Origin: Riptortus pedestris
Taxonomy: Eukaryota; Arthropoda; Insecta; Hemiptera; Alydidae
Direction: 5' to 3'
Assembly: GCA_019009955.1 (NCBI GenBank)
Contig: CM032233.1
Location: forward strand, 96,171,001-96,235,000
Length of the DNA: 64,000 bases
Part shown: piece after piece, positions 46,225 through 61,600 of the stretch
Layout: every line of letters starts with the position of its first letter
Position numbering within the stretch: position 1 is the stretch's first letter
Program-made: the position numbers and the translations under genes
The notes under the pieces: model-generated
What the model saw: the letters and a program-made list of their open reading frames with translations, nothing else
Databases searched by the model: none
Told to the model about the DNA's origin: nothing

Positions 46225-47757
46225 GTAAGTTTGACTTATTATTATTATTTTTAATCTTCTAGAAGCAGCTCTTTTTTAAGTTATACTGACAATAATTTTA
46301 TTTTATATATTCAGTTATTTCGGTGTTACACGTTGAATGAGACCCAGGCATTCTAGTACAGTCAGTACAAGGAAAATCAATTTGTTATATACCATTTATT
46401 TTGAATTATTAAAAATTTTAGCATGTGTCCATATGGTCTTGTGACCATTCCGACAAATCATTGGAGGTTTGTCTCCCCCCCCCCACCTCACTCATATGCC
46501 ATGGGAAACAAGGTGCAAAATTAATACAAATAATTAATTCTTTATAGAAAGAGCTATATTAGTCAAGAAGGAAAACTTCAATAATATCCAAGGTTAGCAG
46601 TTACTAAGTGCAACTACCTCCAGTGATGTGTTTTGGTTATTCCCTAGTTCATGTGTACTTATATGCTCATGGTGAAATTGCTTGACCAATATCATCATTA
46701 TATTATTAATGTTGTCAATCTACCTCATTCAAATGTGAATAGATCGGCAGAAAGTCATTTTGTAGACAAACGCTCACTTTTCCTCTTCAACTCATTTATT
46801 TATTATCTCGAAATGCTTCACTTCCTCGGAAGTCTCAACGGAAGATCACTACTTAACATTTACCTATACTACTTTCCGGTCAGAACAATACAATACTAAA
46901 TCAGAACAACACAAGACAAATCAATACTAAATTCAAAATGGCAGACCCTATAGAAAACAGCTGACTATATATATCAGCTGATTCCACCCGAAACAGTTGA
47001 TGAATATCAACTATTTTACTCCTCATTCATGATTTCCAAACAAACTACAGTCAAACTAATAAAACAAAAAATTCTTACATCCTTTCAAATATGCCTATTA
47101 TTAAAATAATTTAGTTGTATAATAAAACCATAAAAGTTATTAGATCTTTTCCCTTAATTTTAACCCTAATAAATATGGGTACCTAAAACAAATGCTTTAC
47201 AACCCATTGCTCAACTATCAAATTAAAAAGTATCTTGCCCAGATGCTTTATTTCTGTCTTCTTATTTACAACTTTTTTTTTATTTTTTAATTTTCTGCTT
47301 GCTTATACTTCGTTCAGTATCAAAATTTTTTACACATACCATGGGAAACAAGGGACAAAATTAATACAGATAATTAATTCTTTGTAGAAAGAACTATATT
47401 AGGCAAGAAGGAAAATTTAATATCCAAGGTTAGCAGTCATTACTAATGTTTTGGTTATTCTCTCATGCATGTGTGCTTATCTGCTCATGGTATAATTATC
47501 TGACCAATATTATGTTCTAAAATCTCAGGTTTTGGCTGCTTTATTTCACCATTAAATTATTAATGTTGTGAATTTACCTCATTCAAATGTGAATAGATCG
47601 GTAGAAGATCATTTGGTAGACATCACGCACTTCTCTTCTTCAACACATTTATTAATCACTTCTACATGTTTCACTTCCTCATAAGTCTCTTCAGAATAAT
47701 ACACTACTTAACATACGTATACCTGTATTACATTCTGCTCAGTGAGGCGACTATATG

Positions 47758-47825
<68 letters not shown>

Positions 47826-47864
47826 ATCGGCTGATTCCACCCAAATTTATATATAATTTATCAT

Positions 47865-47904
<40 letters not shown>

Positions 47905-50900
47905 CATTATATTTTAAGAGTAGGGGATAGGCAACTTACCAAACTTATATCTCAGGGATCCAAGCTTACAAAAACTAAGAACTGTAAGCCAAATGAGGTC
48001 ATTAAGTCAGATGAAATATTTAAGTGTACCAAAAGATATATTTTCAATAATTTATAGCACATAATGCTACATTGCTCATGGACAACAATACATACAAGCA
48101 TATATAGTTGTAAACAAGTATGGCCTTTCTTTAGAATATTTTTAAAATATTATCAGCATTGAAAAATTAAATAATCCATTTTTCTTTCTTTTAAAAGTAA
48201 TTTATAATTAACATTTAATTTAATTTTCGTACACTGTTTCATGCTGCTAATGACTCTTTTATATTTTCATATTATTATTGTATATATTGGTTATTATAAG
48301 TTTATCTTAATTTTATACTGAAGTCAAGTGTTACATAGACTAAAAAATTAATAAGAAATAGCCAGACCTCGTGTCAGCATTATGTATTTATGCCAGTAAA
48401 TTATTATCTATTTATTTATCAAGTTATCTCATGATTTATTTCTTAGTTTAGTTCAAAGATAATTAAGAACATTGTATTATCTGTTTTTCCTCCCTTGTTA
48501 AATGTATTGTTATATCATTTAATAATATAATAATAGCTTAAACTCACAAATATGAGAACATTTGGAGACTTCTTGATGATGCTAATCAAATTGTAATGCA
48601 GTGTTGGAAATCTATCGGTTTTTATTTTATTTTTTATATTTTTTAATATTTTGTTCTACCACCAGTTAATTTCTACTATTTTTCAGCTAAGAAAAAGAAG
48701 AAGCAGGTATCTGCCCATAAAGTTGGTGGGGAAAAAAATTATGATTCTGTTCGTGAGCCTATGTCCTACTGTGACTCACAAAAATTTGTTGAATTTGAAA
48801 TTGATGATAAAATACATAGGCTTCTAATAGATGAAGTCATTCCTGTTATTTCAAAGCATAATTATGAGCTTTATCATTCAAAGGTGAGTGCTTGAAATGT
48901 TGTGTTTTGAGTTTGCATGTGCACATGCACATTAGTGAATACATAAATAAATCTTCTATTTAATCAATGGATTTTACTTTTTTTCCTACCTTTTTTAAAA
49001 AAAAAGTAATGTGTTTTTAAGGGTTCATCGAGCTCTGCGTGCAAGAATACTGTTAAACCTCCAGATATAACCAAACTACCCGAACCAAAATTTACAATTA
49101 TTAATGACTATAACATCCCAGATGCTCCACCAAGACCTGCAGGATATATAAGGTAGTTTTTTGAGCACATTAAATTCATGTCAAGTAATTGTTATTACTT
49201 TGTAAAATTAAGTAAAGACAACTGCTTTAGATGTTATAAAGAACAGGTCCAATACAGGTACTGTGAATTTGTCATGGGGTAGTATTCTCTCCATTCCAAA
49301 AAAGAGAACTCTTCAAGTTTCTGCACCACATGTGATTGTTTCAGCTATTGAAAACTGAATAATGTTTTGTAAAGCTGCTGGAATGATAAGTCCATATGGT
49401 TTACCCATTCGTCATGTGTAGTCTAGAGAGATTAACAATAATATATATAAATACAAAAAAGTTGAAAAAATTGTTGGGTCTAAAAAATGTATTTATTTTT
49501 CTAATAGCTCTATTATATTTGAATTAAAACACCTATGGGTCAAAATTGATTCTAAATGAATAACTGTCATTAAAAATTAAGGGGTGGGATTTGTGTTTTG
49601 TAAAAAAATTAAAATTTGGAAAAATAGTTTCTAAATTCTACACAAGAGGATAAACATATAGGGGAGGAATTATATGGCTAAGAAATTCATTCTTAAACCT
49701 TCGTGATGTATCTTTAGAAGTTTAGGACACTTTTACCCTTGTTAATCTATTGATAATCCTTTCTAGAAATTTTAGAGAAAGTGAAACAAAAATACTAAGT
49801 TCAGTAGGATAACAATAATCTGCTCTATCTACAACAGTAAGATTTATGCTGAGTATACCTATGATATGACAGGACCCACTGTAAAAACAATCCCTTTTGA
49901 TTTTAAGTTTTGTGAATATTTTCCTAGGAAATTATTAAGGAATTAAATATCTAAAGTTTAACAAATTCATATTAGGTTTATTGAGAAAAGTGTAGAAGAT
50001 ATGGAGGGTGAAGTTGAGTATGATATGGATGAAGAGGATGCAGCTTGGTTAGAAATAATGAATGATAAGAGATCAGCTAGTGGATTGTCTGAAGTCACTG
50101 TAGATGCATTTGAATTGCTCATGGATCGCCTTGAAAAGGAATCTTACTTTCAGGTATAATAAACGAAACTATAATTCCTATGTGAGGTTTTTGACAGGGC
50201 AGGTGCAGTGGACACTGAAATAGATTAAAAATCCTTAACAATAGAAAAAAGGGATGGGATAGGGGTCTGCCGTCAATAATCAGATATATGCATCAAATGT
50301 AATTCATTCAGCTCATTTCTTATTTTAATATAATAAAATTGAAATGAACATACTTTTTGGGGATGTAACAAAAGTGGGTCACAATATTATTTAAAGGTAC
50401 GTAAAAAACTTTCAAGATGAGTAAATAAGAGACTGGGCCAATTCCCTTGGCAAAAAGGGGGGGTATCATAGATAAAAGCAGCATCCAGCAATGATAAGAC
50501 AGAGGTTCTTCCCCTGATAATATTTGACTGAATAAAGTGTGCAATTCCTGCTATGTTTATACCTTTCCTCAATCCCAATTTTATCCTGGTAAGTCTAAAA
50601 GTGTTCGAATTTAGTTTTAATAACTTCAAATTATTATCAAAATTCATACAAAAAAATGTCCAGTGCATCATAATGACTGAGCCCGAGAATTTAAAAGGGA
50701 AGAACTAAAATTAGTACGAAAGAGTTGTATTAAATTTATATTATCAGCTAAGAAAGATTAAATAATACAACACAATAACATCCTATAAATACTCTTATAT
50801 CACAATACTAAATAAGCAATATTACTGAATACAGAGAATGATAGAATAGTTTTTTGTGCTAGCAGACTTTCAAGATTATTTCTTGCATTTTTTTAAAATA

Positions 50901-53900
50901 TATAAACTTCAAATTGCTATGAGAAATACTTTCTCATTATTTTTTTTTCTTTAGATGCAAACCAGCAATAAATCTGGAGATGGTCCTGCAGTCATTGATG
51001 ATGATGCTGTTTGTTGTATTTGTACTGATGGCGAATGTCAAAACACAAATGTTATTTTGTTCTGTGATATGTGCAACCTAGCAGTTCATCAAGATTGCTA
51101 TGGAGTGCCATACATTCCCGAAGGACAGTGGTTATGCAGGTGGTTTAATGATCCTTTTGTTTTCAATGATATGTGCTTGTTTCTAAATTGTGCAAAAAGA
51201 TAAATTTGTCTATTAGAAAGATTTTGGCTTCATGATTCACCATTAATTTTCATGCAATAGTATATACATTTTTTATTAACTTATACTTAAGTATACAGTC
51301 ATATTTGTAGGTAAGAGTCTATCTTCAGGCTGCTAATAATGAATAACCACTGATAAGAATTCACAGGTTATTAATAATGTTTAATGGACTTTATTATTAT
51401 TATGAAGAATATTTTTTGTAATAGCTGGACAGCAAACAGTCCAGCTATTACAAAAAATATTTACCAGCATTATTATTTTATTATATGCCACTTACCAATT
51501 CATTTTTAGGAGATGCTTACAGTCTCCGTCCCGAGCTGTTGATTGTGTTCTCTGTCCTAACAATGGTGGAGCTTTTAAGCAAACTGATCGAGGCCACTGG
51601 GCTCATGTTGTTTGTGCACTTTGGATTCCTGAAGTTCGATTTGCTAATACTGTATGTAAATCTTTAGATCTAACATGGAAATTATATTTTTTACTTTAAA
51701 GTGAATCTATTGTTTATTTTCTGCCTTTATTAGTTTTTTTGTTTCCTTTATGCAAATCAGAGGTTACTACAGCCCCCTTTCAAACAATAAAATAAAACTT
51801 GCTTCTTTTAGTAAATTTGTTACTAACTTTCTTGAACCTTCTTCATTTTTTAATTTCTAGTATTTTAAAAATCTATTAGATGAAAATCAATGTTTCTTCT
51901 CCCCTTTGCTTAATTTTCATTTTTCCCAAGTCCCTACATAATAGGTGTTCAACCTGAATTAAAGAATGGGACTTATTCTTATAAAGAGCAAATATTTCTA
52001 AAATCATGAAAATTATTTGTTAGAGGGATAATTCAAATTTTCACACATTGATAAAAAATAAATAAATTTGATGAAATTGCAAGTAAACTATGTAAGGAAT
52101 AAATATGTGCCTCAGCCAGTAAGTACCTTTAAAATTAATCTAAAGCTGTTTAAAAATGTTCATCAGATGGATTAAAGAAATAAGACATGCATAGCCCATT
52201 AGCATATTTTTCTTACTCAATTTAATGTGTATTCAAATCAATTTTACTAGGCAATAATCTAACTTGGGGAAAGTCAAAATTACTCCTTATTAGGCAGTGT
52301 TCTAGAGAGATGAATAATTAAATATCTCATTTAAATTGCTTTTTACTTATTTTAAAATGGATGTATGAATTTATGAACACATGAACACTGTTAAATGTAG
52401 TATAAGAGCTTTAATATGAAGACCACTATTATAAATTGAGTTATAATAATTTAATTGCATATAATTAAATGGGTTATTTCCCATATTAATAATTCTGTAT
52501 TATAATTTTCTGTTTTAATATTAAAATAAAAATATTTGGTACAACAGTTCTTGAAGGTCCCTGATGAGAGGTCAATTGGTCGCTTGAACTTATTCCCTCC
52601 TGTATTACAGTGGATTTGTAAACCTACATTGCTACTTCTTAATTCAAATAGTTACTGAATTGCTTCTTGAGTTAAGTTAAGTAGACATAGGCGAATAAAA
52701 GTTCAAACTCAAAGTATAATAATTGCAGAACTAAATTACATTTAGTGTGCAGTCCTCAGCCTCAATCATGGCACCTCTAGTTTGAAGAAATTGTGCTTCT
52801 ATCAATACACCATAACCAACCCATTTTAATATTACAGTGTTAATGAATTAATGAACTTATTACCTAATGGTGCTCATGTGGGATGAAATGTTGTATTTTT
52901 TATCAAAATTATTTAAATGCACCAAATAGGAAACTTCACGGCAAAGACCTACCTAGGTTTTTAATATATAAATTGATTCTATTCTATATATTTTGTCAAA
53001 GATGAAAAATAATAAAAAAAACTTTATTCATTATTTATTTATTTTTTTTAAAAAAAGCTGAGAGAACAGACAGTAAAGGTTAATTACTCATTATTTTTTC
53101 AGGTATTTCTTGAACCAATTGATAGCATTGAAACCATTCCTCCAGCTCGTTGGAAGTTAACTTGTTATCTTTGCAAGCAAAGAGGTGTTGGGGCCTGCAT
53201 TCAGTGTCATAAAACTAATTGCTATTCTGCATTTCATGTTACTTGTGCTCAGCTCTCTGGCCTCTATATGAAAATTGATGCTGTTAAAGATAATTCAAGT
53301 AATGTAAATTTTAGTTTTTAAACTAATTTTTATTTACTCTTCTAGTTCGGTGATAAGAGTAAGTTACTGTCATTCCTGTCGAAACAAAGGCCACTTGATC
53401 TTAATTCGGCCAGGGGTGGTAACTTTTAATCAATTGCCTTGCTAAAAAATGTTCATATATGTATGTTTACCTTAAGTATTTGCAATAGGGTGTTCACCTT
53501 TTAAAACATGATTGTGAAGAATCACTTTATTATTAATTATTGATTCAACATTATATGTTTAATGTTAACACATACTCTTTTTTAAATGTGTGTTGTTAGC
53601 TTTCAATTACGTTTTCTCCAGAATTCATCCAAGAATTTGAGGTATATAAATCGAGCTGATAAAATGTTTCTTTGTTTAAGAAAAAATAACTGCAGTAGTT
53701 ATCATTTCCCTACAAGAATACTGCCTCTCTTGTTGCTCTCATTTCCCATATTGGAAAATGAGACTTATTGTTTTTATTTTTTTTTACTATATATACCTAT
53801 ATATATATTTTTTTTCTTTTCGGTTGATATTGTAGACTTTAAAGATCTTTAGCCACCTCTTAGTGGGACTCTAGGTATTCATGATCAGAGTTGTACATAG

Positions 53901-54512
53901 TAAGTGATCATCATGACGTACCACCCCGATAACCAAGGGGCATCTGAAATAATTTGTCTCCTGCTGACTGACAGGCCTTATTATACCCGAGCGTCTGGCT
54001 TTGGTCAGGCCACCAATGGCTAGCTTGCCTGCTGATGGTATCTAGGAGAGAATAAGTCCTTCATCACACCGACAGGCTGTCAGACTGATATACTCATTAG
54101 ACTCCCACCATTCCACTACTGCTGTGACACCAGTGCATTCTAGAGGTAAACGGATGAACCAACCCCATGGCGCCTACTTGAGTGCTGACCATGTTCATTG
54201 TTGTTTAACTTCGTTCATCTGATCGGTCTACCACTGATCTCAGTGTTCAGTCGAATGGTGCGTGCGAACTCACACACATGCACACGCATACACACACACA
54301 CGCACACTAACAAACAACAACAAAACAAGCTGCCCCCCTTCTGGAGGGTTCCCATCAGGGACAGCCTCCTTATCTGCCTAAGTGGGTAATATTAAAAAAG
54401 GATCTGTTTTTTTTTTTTTAGCATTGAGGACGTACTCATGACACGATTTTCAAAAAATTTCTTCAAATGCACATTGATCCTACCCAGGAGATGACGAAAA
54501 TGAGGTCCATTC

Positions 54513-54559
<47 letters not shown>

Positions 54560-55647
54560 TGTTAACACTCTAGCAGTCGCAATTTTAGTTTAATCGTCAC
54601 CAAACTCGGTATTTAATCGTTTTATGTAAAAAGGAAGATCAAGTTCGTTAACGGCTGAAATCGGACCACTGGGAGGGGGGAATTTCAAAAATTTGATATA
54701 TCTCCGTTACTGTACGTCGGATCGAAAAATTGTATAGAACCAATCTTATTGCAAATTAAATTTACTATAAATATTGTTATATACATTTATTCTCTATCTT
54801 GAATGTTAACCAAGATATTTGCATTTTTATTAAGTGTAACGGACGAGCTGATCGCTTTAATTCGTGTCCAGCGAAAGCTAGTTCGGCCATTTCCATAACT
54901 GTTCGGCACTCGTATGGAGATTTCTCTATTGTATAACTTTACGTGGGAAATCTGCTTAGTTTACGCAGCTCCTGCATGACGGACTTTTTTTTATTATTAT
55001 TATTTTTAAAACAGGCAATTCCAATTAATTTTGATGGGCCATGTGGAAGGGAGAGCAGCTTTATGTGGTGCTCTTGCCGAATGCTTGATTACCACAGTAG
55101 ATAAATTCTGGAGGTCTATTGTGGATAATCCCAGTTCTTTTAAAACTTCGGCTGTTCTCTGTATCTCAATATCTTCGTTACTATAAGTCGGATCGAAAAA
55201 TTGTATAAAGCCAATGTTATTGCAAATTTAATGGTCTATAAATATTGTTCTATACATATTTTCTGTATCATGAATATGAACCGAGGTATTTGGATTTTAT
55301 AGTTTTCAGCTTTCAGCAAACCCCCACTTCTACTCATGTTAAAGTAACAATACTCGGTTATGTTATAAACCACATTATTTGAACCTTAAATACCAAATAT
55401 TGTTTTTAAGTGACCTTTATTATAAGAATACATGCTAATATGTTCCAGTATGTAGAGTTATCTATTATTAAACTTCACGAGGGAAATCTGCTTAGTTTAT
55501 CCAGCCCCTACGTGACAGACTTTTATTAGTTGGGCTATGTCTGCTCTTTGTGGTGGCGGCAGTTGCGCATCTTCTCCCCATTTGCAAGAGCCTAGGACAT
55601 GAGGTAGGGTTTCAATCTCACTGCAATGGCGGCAGCGGGTTGATCCT

Positions 55648-55697
<50 letters not shown>

Positions 55698-58600
55698 CCT
55701 TTTTTATTGTTTGAGTAAATATATGTGATATACACGTATATTAGGACAGATATTTTCAGAAGATCTTATACAAAGCTTTTTATACCAAATGACCCACAAA
55801 TCTATATCTCACAATTTTTCTATTTCCATGGGATTATCATCCTTCTTTCTTGGAAGCTCTCTCGCCCCAAGCTTATTTACCTATGATGGCCGCCCCCATA
55901 AATGGCTGAAATATCCATAAAGTCCTTGCCTCACTGAATCTCGTGGTGTACCATTCATTTCTGGACCTTTAAGAATTATAATAGATTGTATTCAAATAAA
56001 CCACATGTGATTTATGAAAATATTAGTTGATTATTTTTTACATATGGCCTAAACTTTAATAACATTGATTATTTTCAATTATACAATTTTTCATTTCTGA
56101 TTTAATTGCTTTCAATTTATTTCTGAAAACATTCAATTTTGACTATATGCCTTGACATAGTTCAGTGACTGTCATACCTGACAGTGGCTTTTAGTGCTCC
56201 AGATGCTGGGAGTATGATATATTGACTTCTATGCTATCATGACATTAATTCTTCTCACATAGGTCAGTCTGTATATTCACATATTGCTTCTTTATAGAGC
56301 CTGATGGTGAAAGTCGTCCAGTTCAAGTTCAGAAAGTTGCTTACTGTGGAACTCACACTCCTGCAGATGCTGAAAATAGACCAGTGTTACAAGCACAACC
56401 TCAAAAAAAACAAATTAACAAGGCTCCAATTGCCCCTGTCATTTCCATTCCTACAATACCTCTAGAAAGGTGAGGATTGCCAATATAACTAAACATAGCA
56501 TAATAAATACATAAATAAACAAAATGCTCTTGTCTAGTCTTCAGTTTTAGCTTGTCTATATTTATTTAAACTCTGTGTTATGTCTGAGTATGACTACGAA
56601 ACACATATAGTTTTAATAAGAGTTGTTATTTGGGAGCTAACCATAACTGGCTAAATGTGAAGTACTCAAATCTTCATTATGCCCCAAATGACTTGATATT
56701 TCTGTAAAATATCTTTGAATGAAATCTGAGGAGCAAGAAACAATATATAGCTATCTCCAAATGCATTGGTTCAAAAATGAAAGAGTGTTACTTAACGGAA
56801 TTTGAAACACTCGAAGGCAATGCACTTTTGAACTCTTTAGTATGTTCTCTGATTATTATGAATTAAAAAAAATTAAATTTAAAATATCTTGGTAAAGTGG
56901 AATTCAGTACTTCCCATTATAAAAGTAATTTGTTTTTAGTAAAACTATTTTTGCTTAAAATATGAGACTACTAGTAGCTAAACCTATTTTATTATTTAAA
57001 ATCAGCTTTCATTTACTAAATATTTATTAGCAATATTTCTTTGGAATAAAATTCTTTTCCCTTCTTACATTAAAGGTTTATTAAACTATTTGTGCTCGTA
57101 CTGAATACTATATTTGTGATTTATTACAGAATGGAAACTATTCTCTTTAAATACGTAAATATTAAATGTTTGATATAGTTGAGCCAATTTAACTGGTTTT
57201 GAGGGGTGGTGGTCTAGTGTTTAAATGCCTACACTACTGTACTTGAGGTCCCAAGTTTAAACCTGGGGATTGCACACTAAAATTTTTTTAGTTCAGCCTT
57301 AAAAAAATGATTATATCAGACCCTATAATATTTCTGGTTCTGTATAGGTCAAAACTTGACATTTTATAACTGTTTCATATAAGCAAGTAACGATTGTCCA
57401 ACAGACTTGACAATAGCATTATTCAGAATGGTGAAATCAATCCATTATGTGATGTCTCATTTATTACTTTTACATAAACAATATTCTTTACATTATAAAT
57501 CATAAAGAGAAAAGAAGAAGAAAATCTCAGAAATCGTCAAATCCTTCAAGTCATACCATCTCCTTCTTCAATCAATACATGATACTGAAACAGACTAGAA
57601 ACTCCCTTTCCTAGACACACTATTCATCAAACATTAAGATCCCACCATTATTACTGACTGGTATAAGAAACAAACCTCACAAACACATCCAAAATCTTTC
57701 CAAAACGCCAACAAAAAGAACCAAAATTATTTAAGAGAAAAAAAAATATTCCAGAGATTTAATAAATACACATATAAAAAATTCTAAAAAATAAATCCAA
57801 CAACAAACACCATCAAAAGAGTACCTAATCTTCAATTTTTCACTTATTAACATGCCACAGACACATCACTAAACACATAAGCAAAATTAAACAATGATTT
57901 CCAAATCTAAACCTTGGACTAAAATAGACTCAAATTAATGTACATTAAACTCCAAGACCCTCTTCCTCAATCAAACTTGGTACCTTGCTGAACATCTACT
58001 TGTAACACACACATTTTTGTACAAGCTAAACAACACCTTTACCAACTCAAATATACAATTATAAAAAATAAAAAAAAAGACATAGGCAGCTCTAGACTAT
58101 TAAAATATGCCATCTCTAATAACTATACTTTGGATTTAAACAAGACTTACATATTATACATAGATGTAAGATAAAAATAATTACAGGGTCTCATTTCTGA
58201 AACATTGCACATCAATATCAATCTCAGCAACCCCATCTATAAAACAAATATCTCTTAGCTATGTAAACATATTCAAAATCCTACAGGCTCAATGACCTCT
58301 CTTTCCTCAGTTTTCATACTCTTACTCCCTATCTACTTGCCTCTACCCTCATTCAAAATGAACCTTAGACAAACAAGATAGGTTCTCCTACTCTTTCCCT
58401 GAAACCTTGCTGGTGTGTACTTTTTATTCCTTTCCCTCTAAAAATGTAAATCTAAAAATATAGTTATTGGTTTTGATTGAATACTGCATTAGTCAGACTT
58501 AACAATTTCATAGAAAATTTCATTTAAGAACCAAGGACTAACTAAAATCCTGTTAATCTCCTGAGGTGGTGAGGAATAGAGTATTGTTTGCACCTCTGTC

Positions 58601-61600
58601 TTAGACTCTTTGATGCTGGACCCGCTAATTAGACATCTCGTACAAACATACACAAGCTTTGGTACTGGGCGAGAAAGTGTTATATAAATAGGCTTTTCAG
58701 AAAAAATATAATCTTTACTTTATAGTAAAAATATTTCACCAATTTAAACACCTTTTAGTATTTTTTCTCTTCAATCAATACATATTATTCATTTTAATTT
58801 TTAGGATTCAAGAAATAGCTACACTTGTAAGTATGCCTAAAAAGAATGCCTTTATACAACGCCTCATTGCATACTGGACTTTAAAAAGGCAAATGCGTAA
58901 TGGTGTTCCACTTTTAAGGAGACTTCAGGTGTCCCATCTAGCTCGAAGGGATAGTTGTCTAAATGCTGTTGAAGGAGTTAATGATATAGTAAGCCAATTT
59001 ATAATATTGTTGCAAAAATGTAAGATTAAACAGAGTTAATCACATATTTTAAGAAGTACAAAATAGATAAAAGGAGCCGACCGATGGTCTAGTTCGTTCT
59101 CGGCAATACCCGTCCGGGATCTAGATGCTTCTAGACAGCTATCTTTGATGTTTTCCGACAAGCTATAAAAGGGACCCAGCCCGCACCGAGTCAGTTTAGT
59201 TTGTTCTCAGATCTCTTCGAGTGATCAACAGTGCATTCAGTGCAGAATTAGTGAACAGTGTGTTTTAGTTGCAGTACGGTAAAGTGTTTTATGTGAAGAA
59301 CTGTGTTGTGCCATTTATATGTAAAGAACAGTGTAGTGTCGTGTAAAAGTAAAGGGACCGTGCAGTACTGTTATCTTTGTGAAGATCAGTGCAGTGCCGT
59401 GTTTTTGTGAACTTCAATGATCGTGAGTGAGTTATTGGACTGTGCAATAAGAAGAACAGTGAAGCTATCAGTGCATACTGTGAGTACATGTTAAGAATAA
59501 TTAACCAAGTGTGTAAAGCGAACATTGCAAGTGCATTTTTAAATAAATTGTGCCGTAACAAAAACTCTAAAGCTTGTAAGTTTAATTTTGCAATCAAAGA
59601 ACTCTAATAAATAATGTTTATTACTGATTTTGTAATAAACGTAACAATATGGTAAATAATATCTCAATGATACAAAATTATATACATTTCTTTGCTAATC
59701 GATAAACAAACATTTGTATACTAGGACCTGTAGTATTTGTTTTATTATTCCTAAAAGATTAAAAACACTATGTTAGTCAGCCTTAAATTGAACTTCGACA
59801 AGGAAACAGCCATTGTTTATTTTTCTACATTTTTTAACATAAGTGAGTTAACCCTGGAAATTCGAGCTATTCTGAGGCACCAGTCTAAAAAAAATGATAC
59901 GAAGTGATTGTTGTAGCCTGTGAAATTTTTGCTGCTCAGACTTGGTTTAGAAAATTTAAGGAATGAGATTTTTCTATTTTTGTTCAGTCCCAAAACAAGA
60001 CAAATGTATGAAAGTTACTCATCTCTCTTCTTATAAGTTTGTGAAAGAGCTTTTGATTAACTGTTAAATAGATTATAGAACACATGATTAGGACATTTTA
60101 AACTGAGAAGGCATTGATTGCCTACATCATTGAGTAAGTTTCAATGTTCAGGTATTTTCATATAGTGGGTTAATTTATTTTATTTTACAAGAGATTTGCA
60201 AAATGTACGAGTTTTTATATTATAGTGAAAATAGCCATTGTTTGCAATTTATACTTCTTTAGAATCATTTATTATGAAGTTGTTGAATTCATTTGTGAAA
60301 TACACTCTAACTGAGATAAATTCTTATATTTAAGTTGTTTTTTTTACATTATTTGAACATAAATATTATTTTCATGTATGTATATTGTAAATATACATAT
60401 ATTTTTTTTACATTATTTTACATAAAACATATATATTTTGTGTTAATCTTTCAGGATGAATTACGTAACCAGCTTAAGTATTGGCAATGTCTAAGACAGG
60501 ATTTAGAAAGGGCAAGACTCTTATGTGAATTGGTTCGCAAACGAGAAAAACTGAAGCGAGAGCTGGTGAAAGTGTAATGTGTTTTCCAAAATAAAATTGT
60601 TATTTTCAAATATTAAGAATATAGTCTATAATTCTCATTATTTGCGAGAGCAAAATTATGAATGAAATATTTACTGAAAAGTCTGAAGTTAACAATATTT
60701 TCCATGTGATTTCTTAGGTATTGATGGTTTTGATATTCAGTTTACTGAGAAACAGTTGTATAGTAAGTTATGAATACTAGTGTAGAAAAATTAAGAGGGT
60801 TTTCTCTGAGAAAATCATCCTATTTCTTTAACTTCTTGGTTTGTTAAATGTGCCGAATTGTCACTTAATTAAAAAATATTCATTGCAAGTGCATCTATAG
60901 TGTTTTGAATTTGTTTTAATTTATTATGAACTGTTATTTGCCAAATGGTCTTTGCATGCTTGTGTAATTAGATAAATTGTAGAATTGTTCGATTAAACTT
61001 AGGCAACAATACCATCTCGCTTGAAAAAAATAATAATTTATATATAAAACACTTTAACCGCTGCTCCTCCTAAGATATAGATGCTTTCTTCTAAACTGTA
61101 TTTGTTTTTAAATGAACAATGCCTGTGAGTATTAAATGTTTCAGTTTGTTCTGATAGTATTTTGTTTTTATTACTATTTTGTGTCTTCACTAGGAGTACC
61201 TGAGCCACTAAACTTCTGATGTTCATCTTAAATTTCATCTCCTGATTACATAGGCTTTTTATTACAGGAAAAGTGAAGAATAGTTTGTGTCAGATCAGCA
61301 GTGTGTCCAGCACGTGGAAAATCTCTTTTGTTTACACAGTCCCTGGATGACGGTCCTTTCTAAATAAATTTTAGTCTCAATGTGTTTTTATAATCTGAGT
61401 TTATTGGTCATGGACTCCTGTCTAACTGATAAGTCTGCCTTTCTTTGTAAATAGCTATTTAGTGAATTGAGCACAGAATGAAAAATAATCAGAAACTCCT
61501 CTGAAGCATACAACATTTCCTTCTCACTTTTGGTCTTTACATCTTACTCTTGAGCCTCACACTCAGTAAGATCAGAGATCACACTTTCAGATGTCTCCAT

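Noticed and set aside
50320..50671. Two overlapping reverse-strand ORFs in Br140 intron 4
   Set aside because: No motif; composition equals the intron background, and they overlap in different frames.
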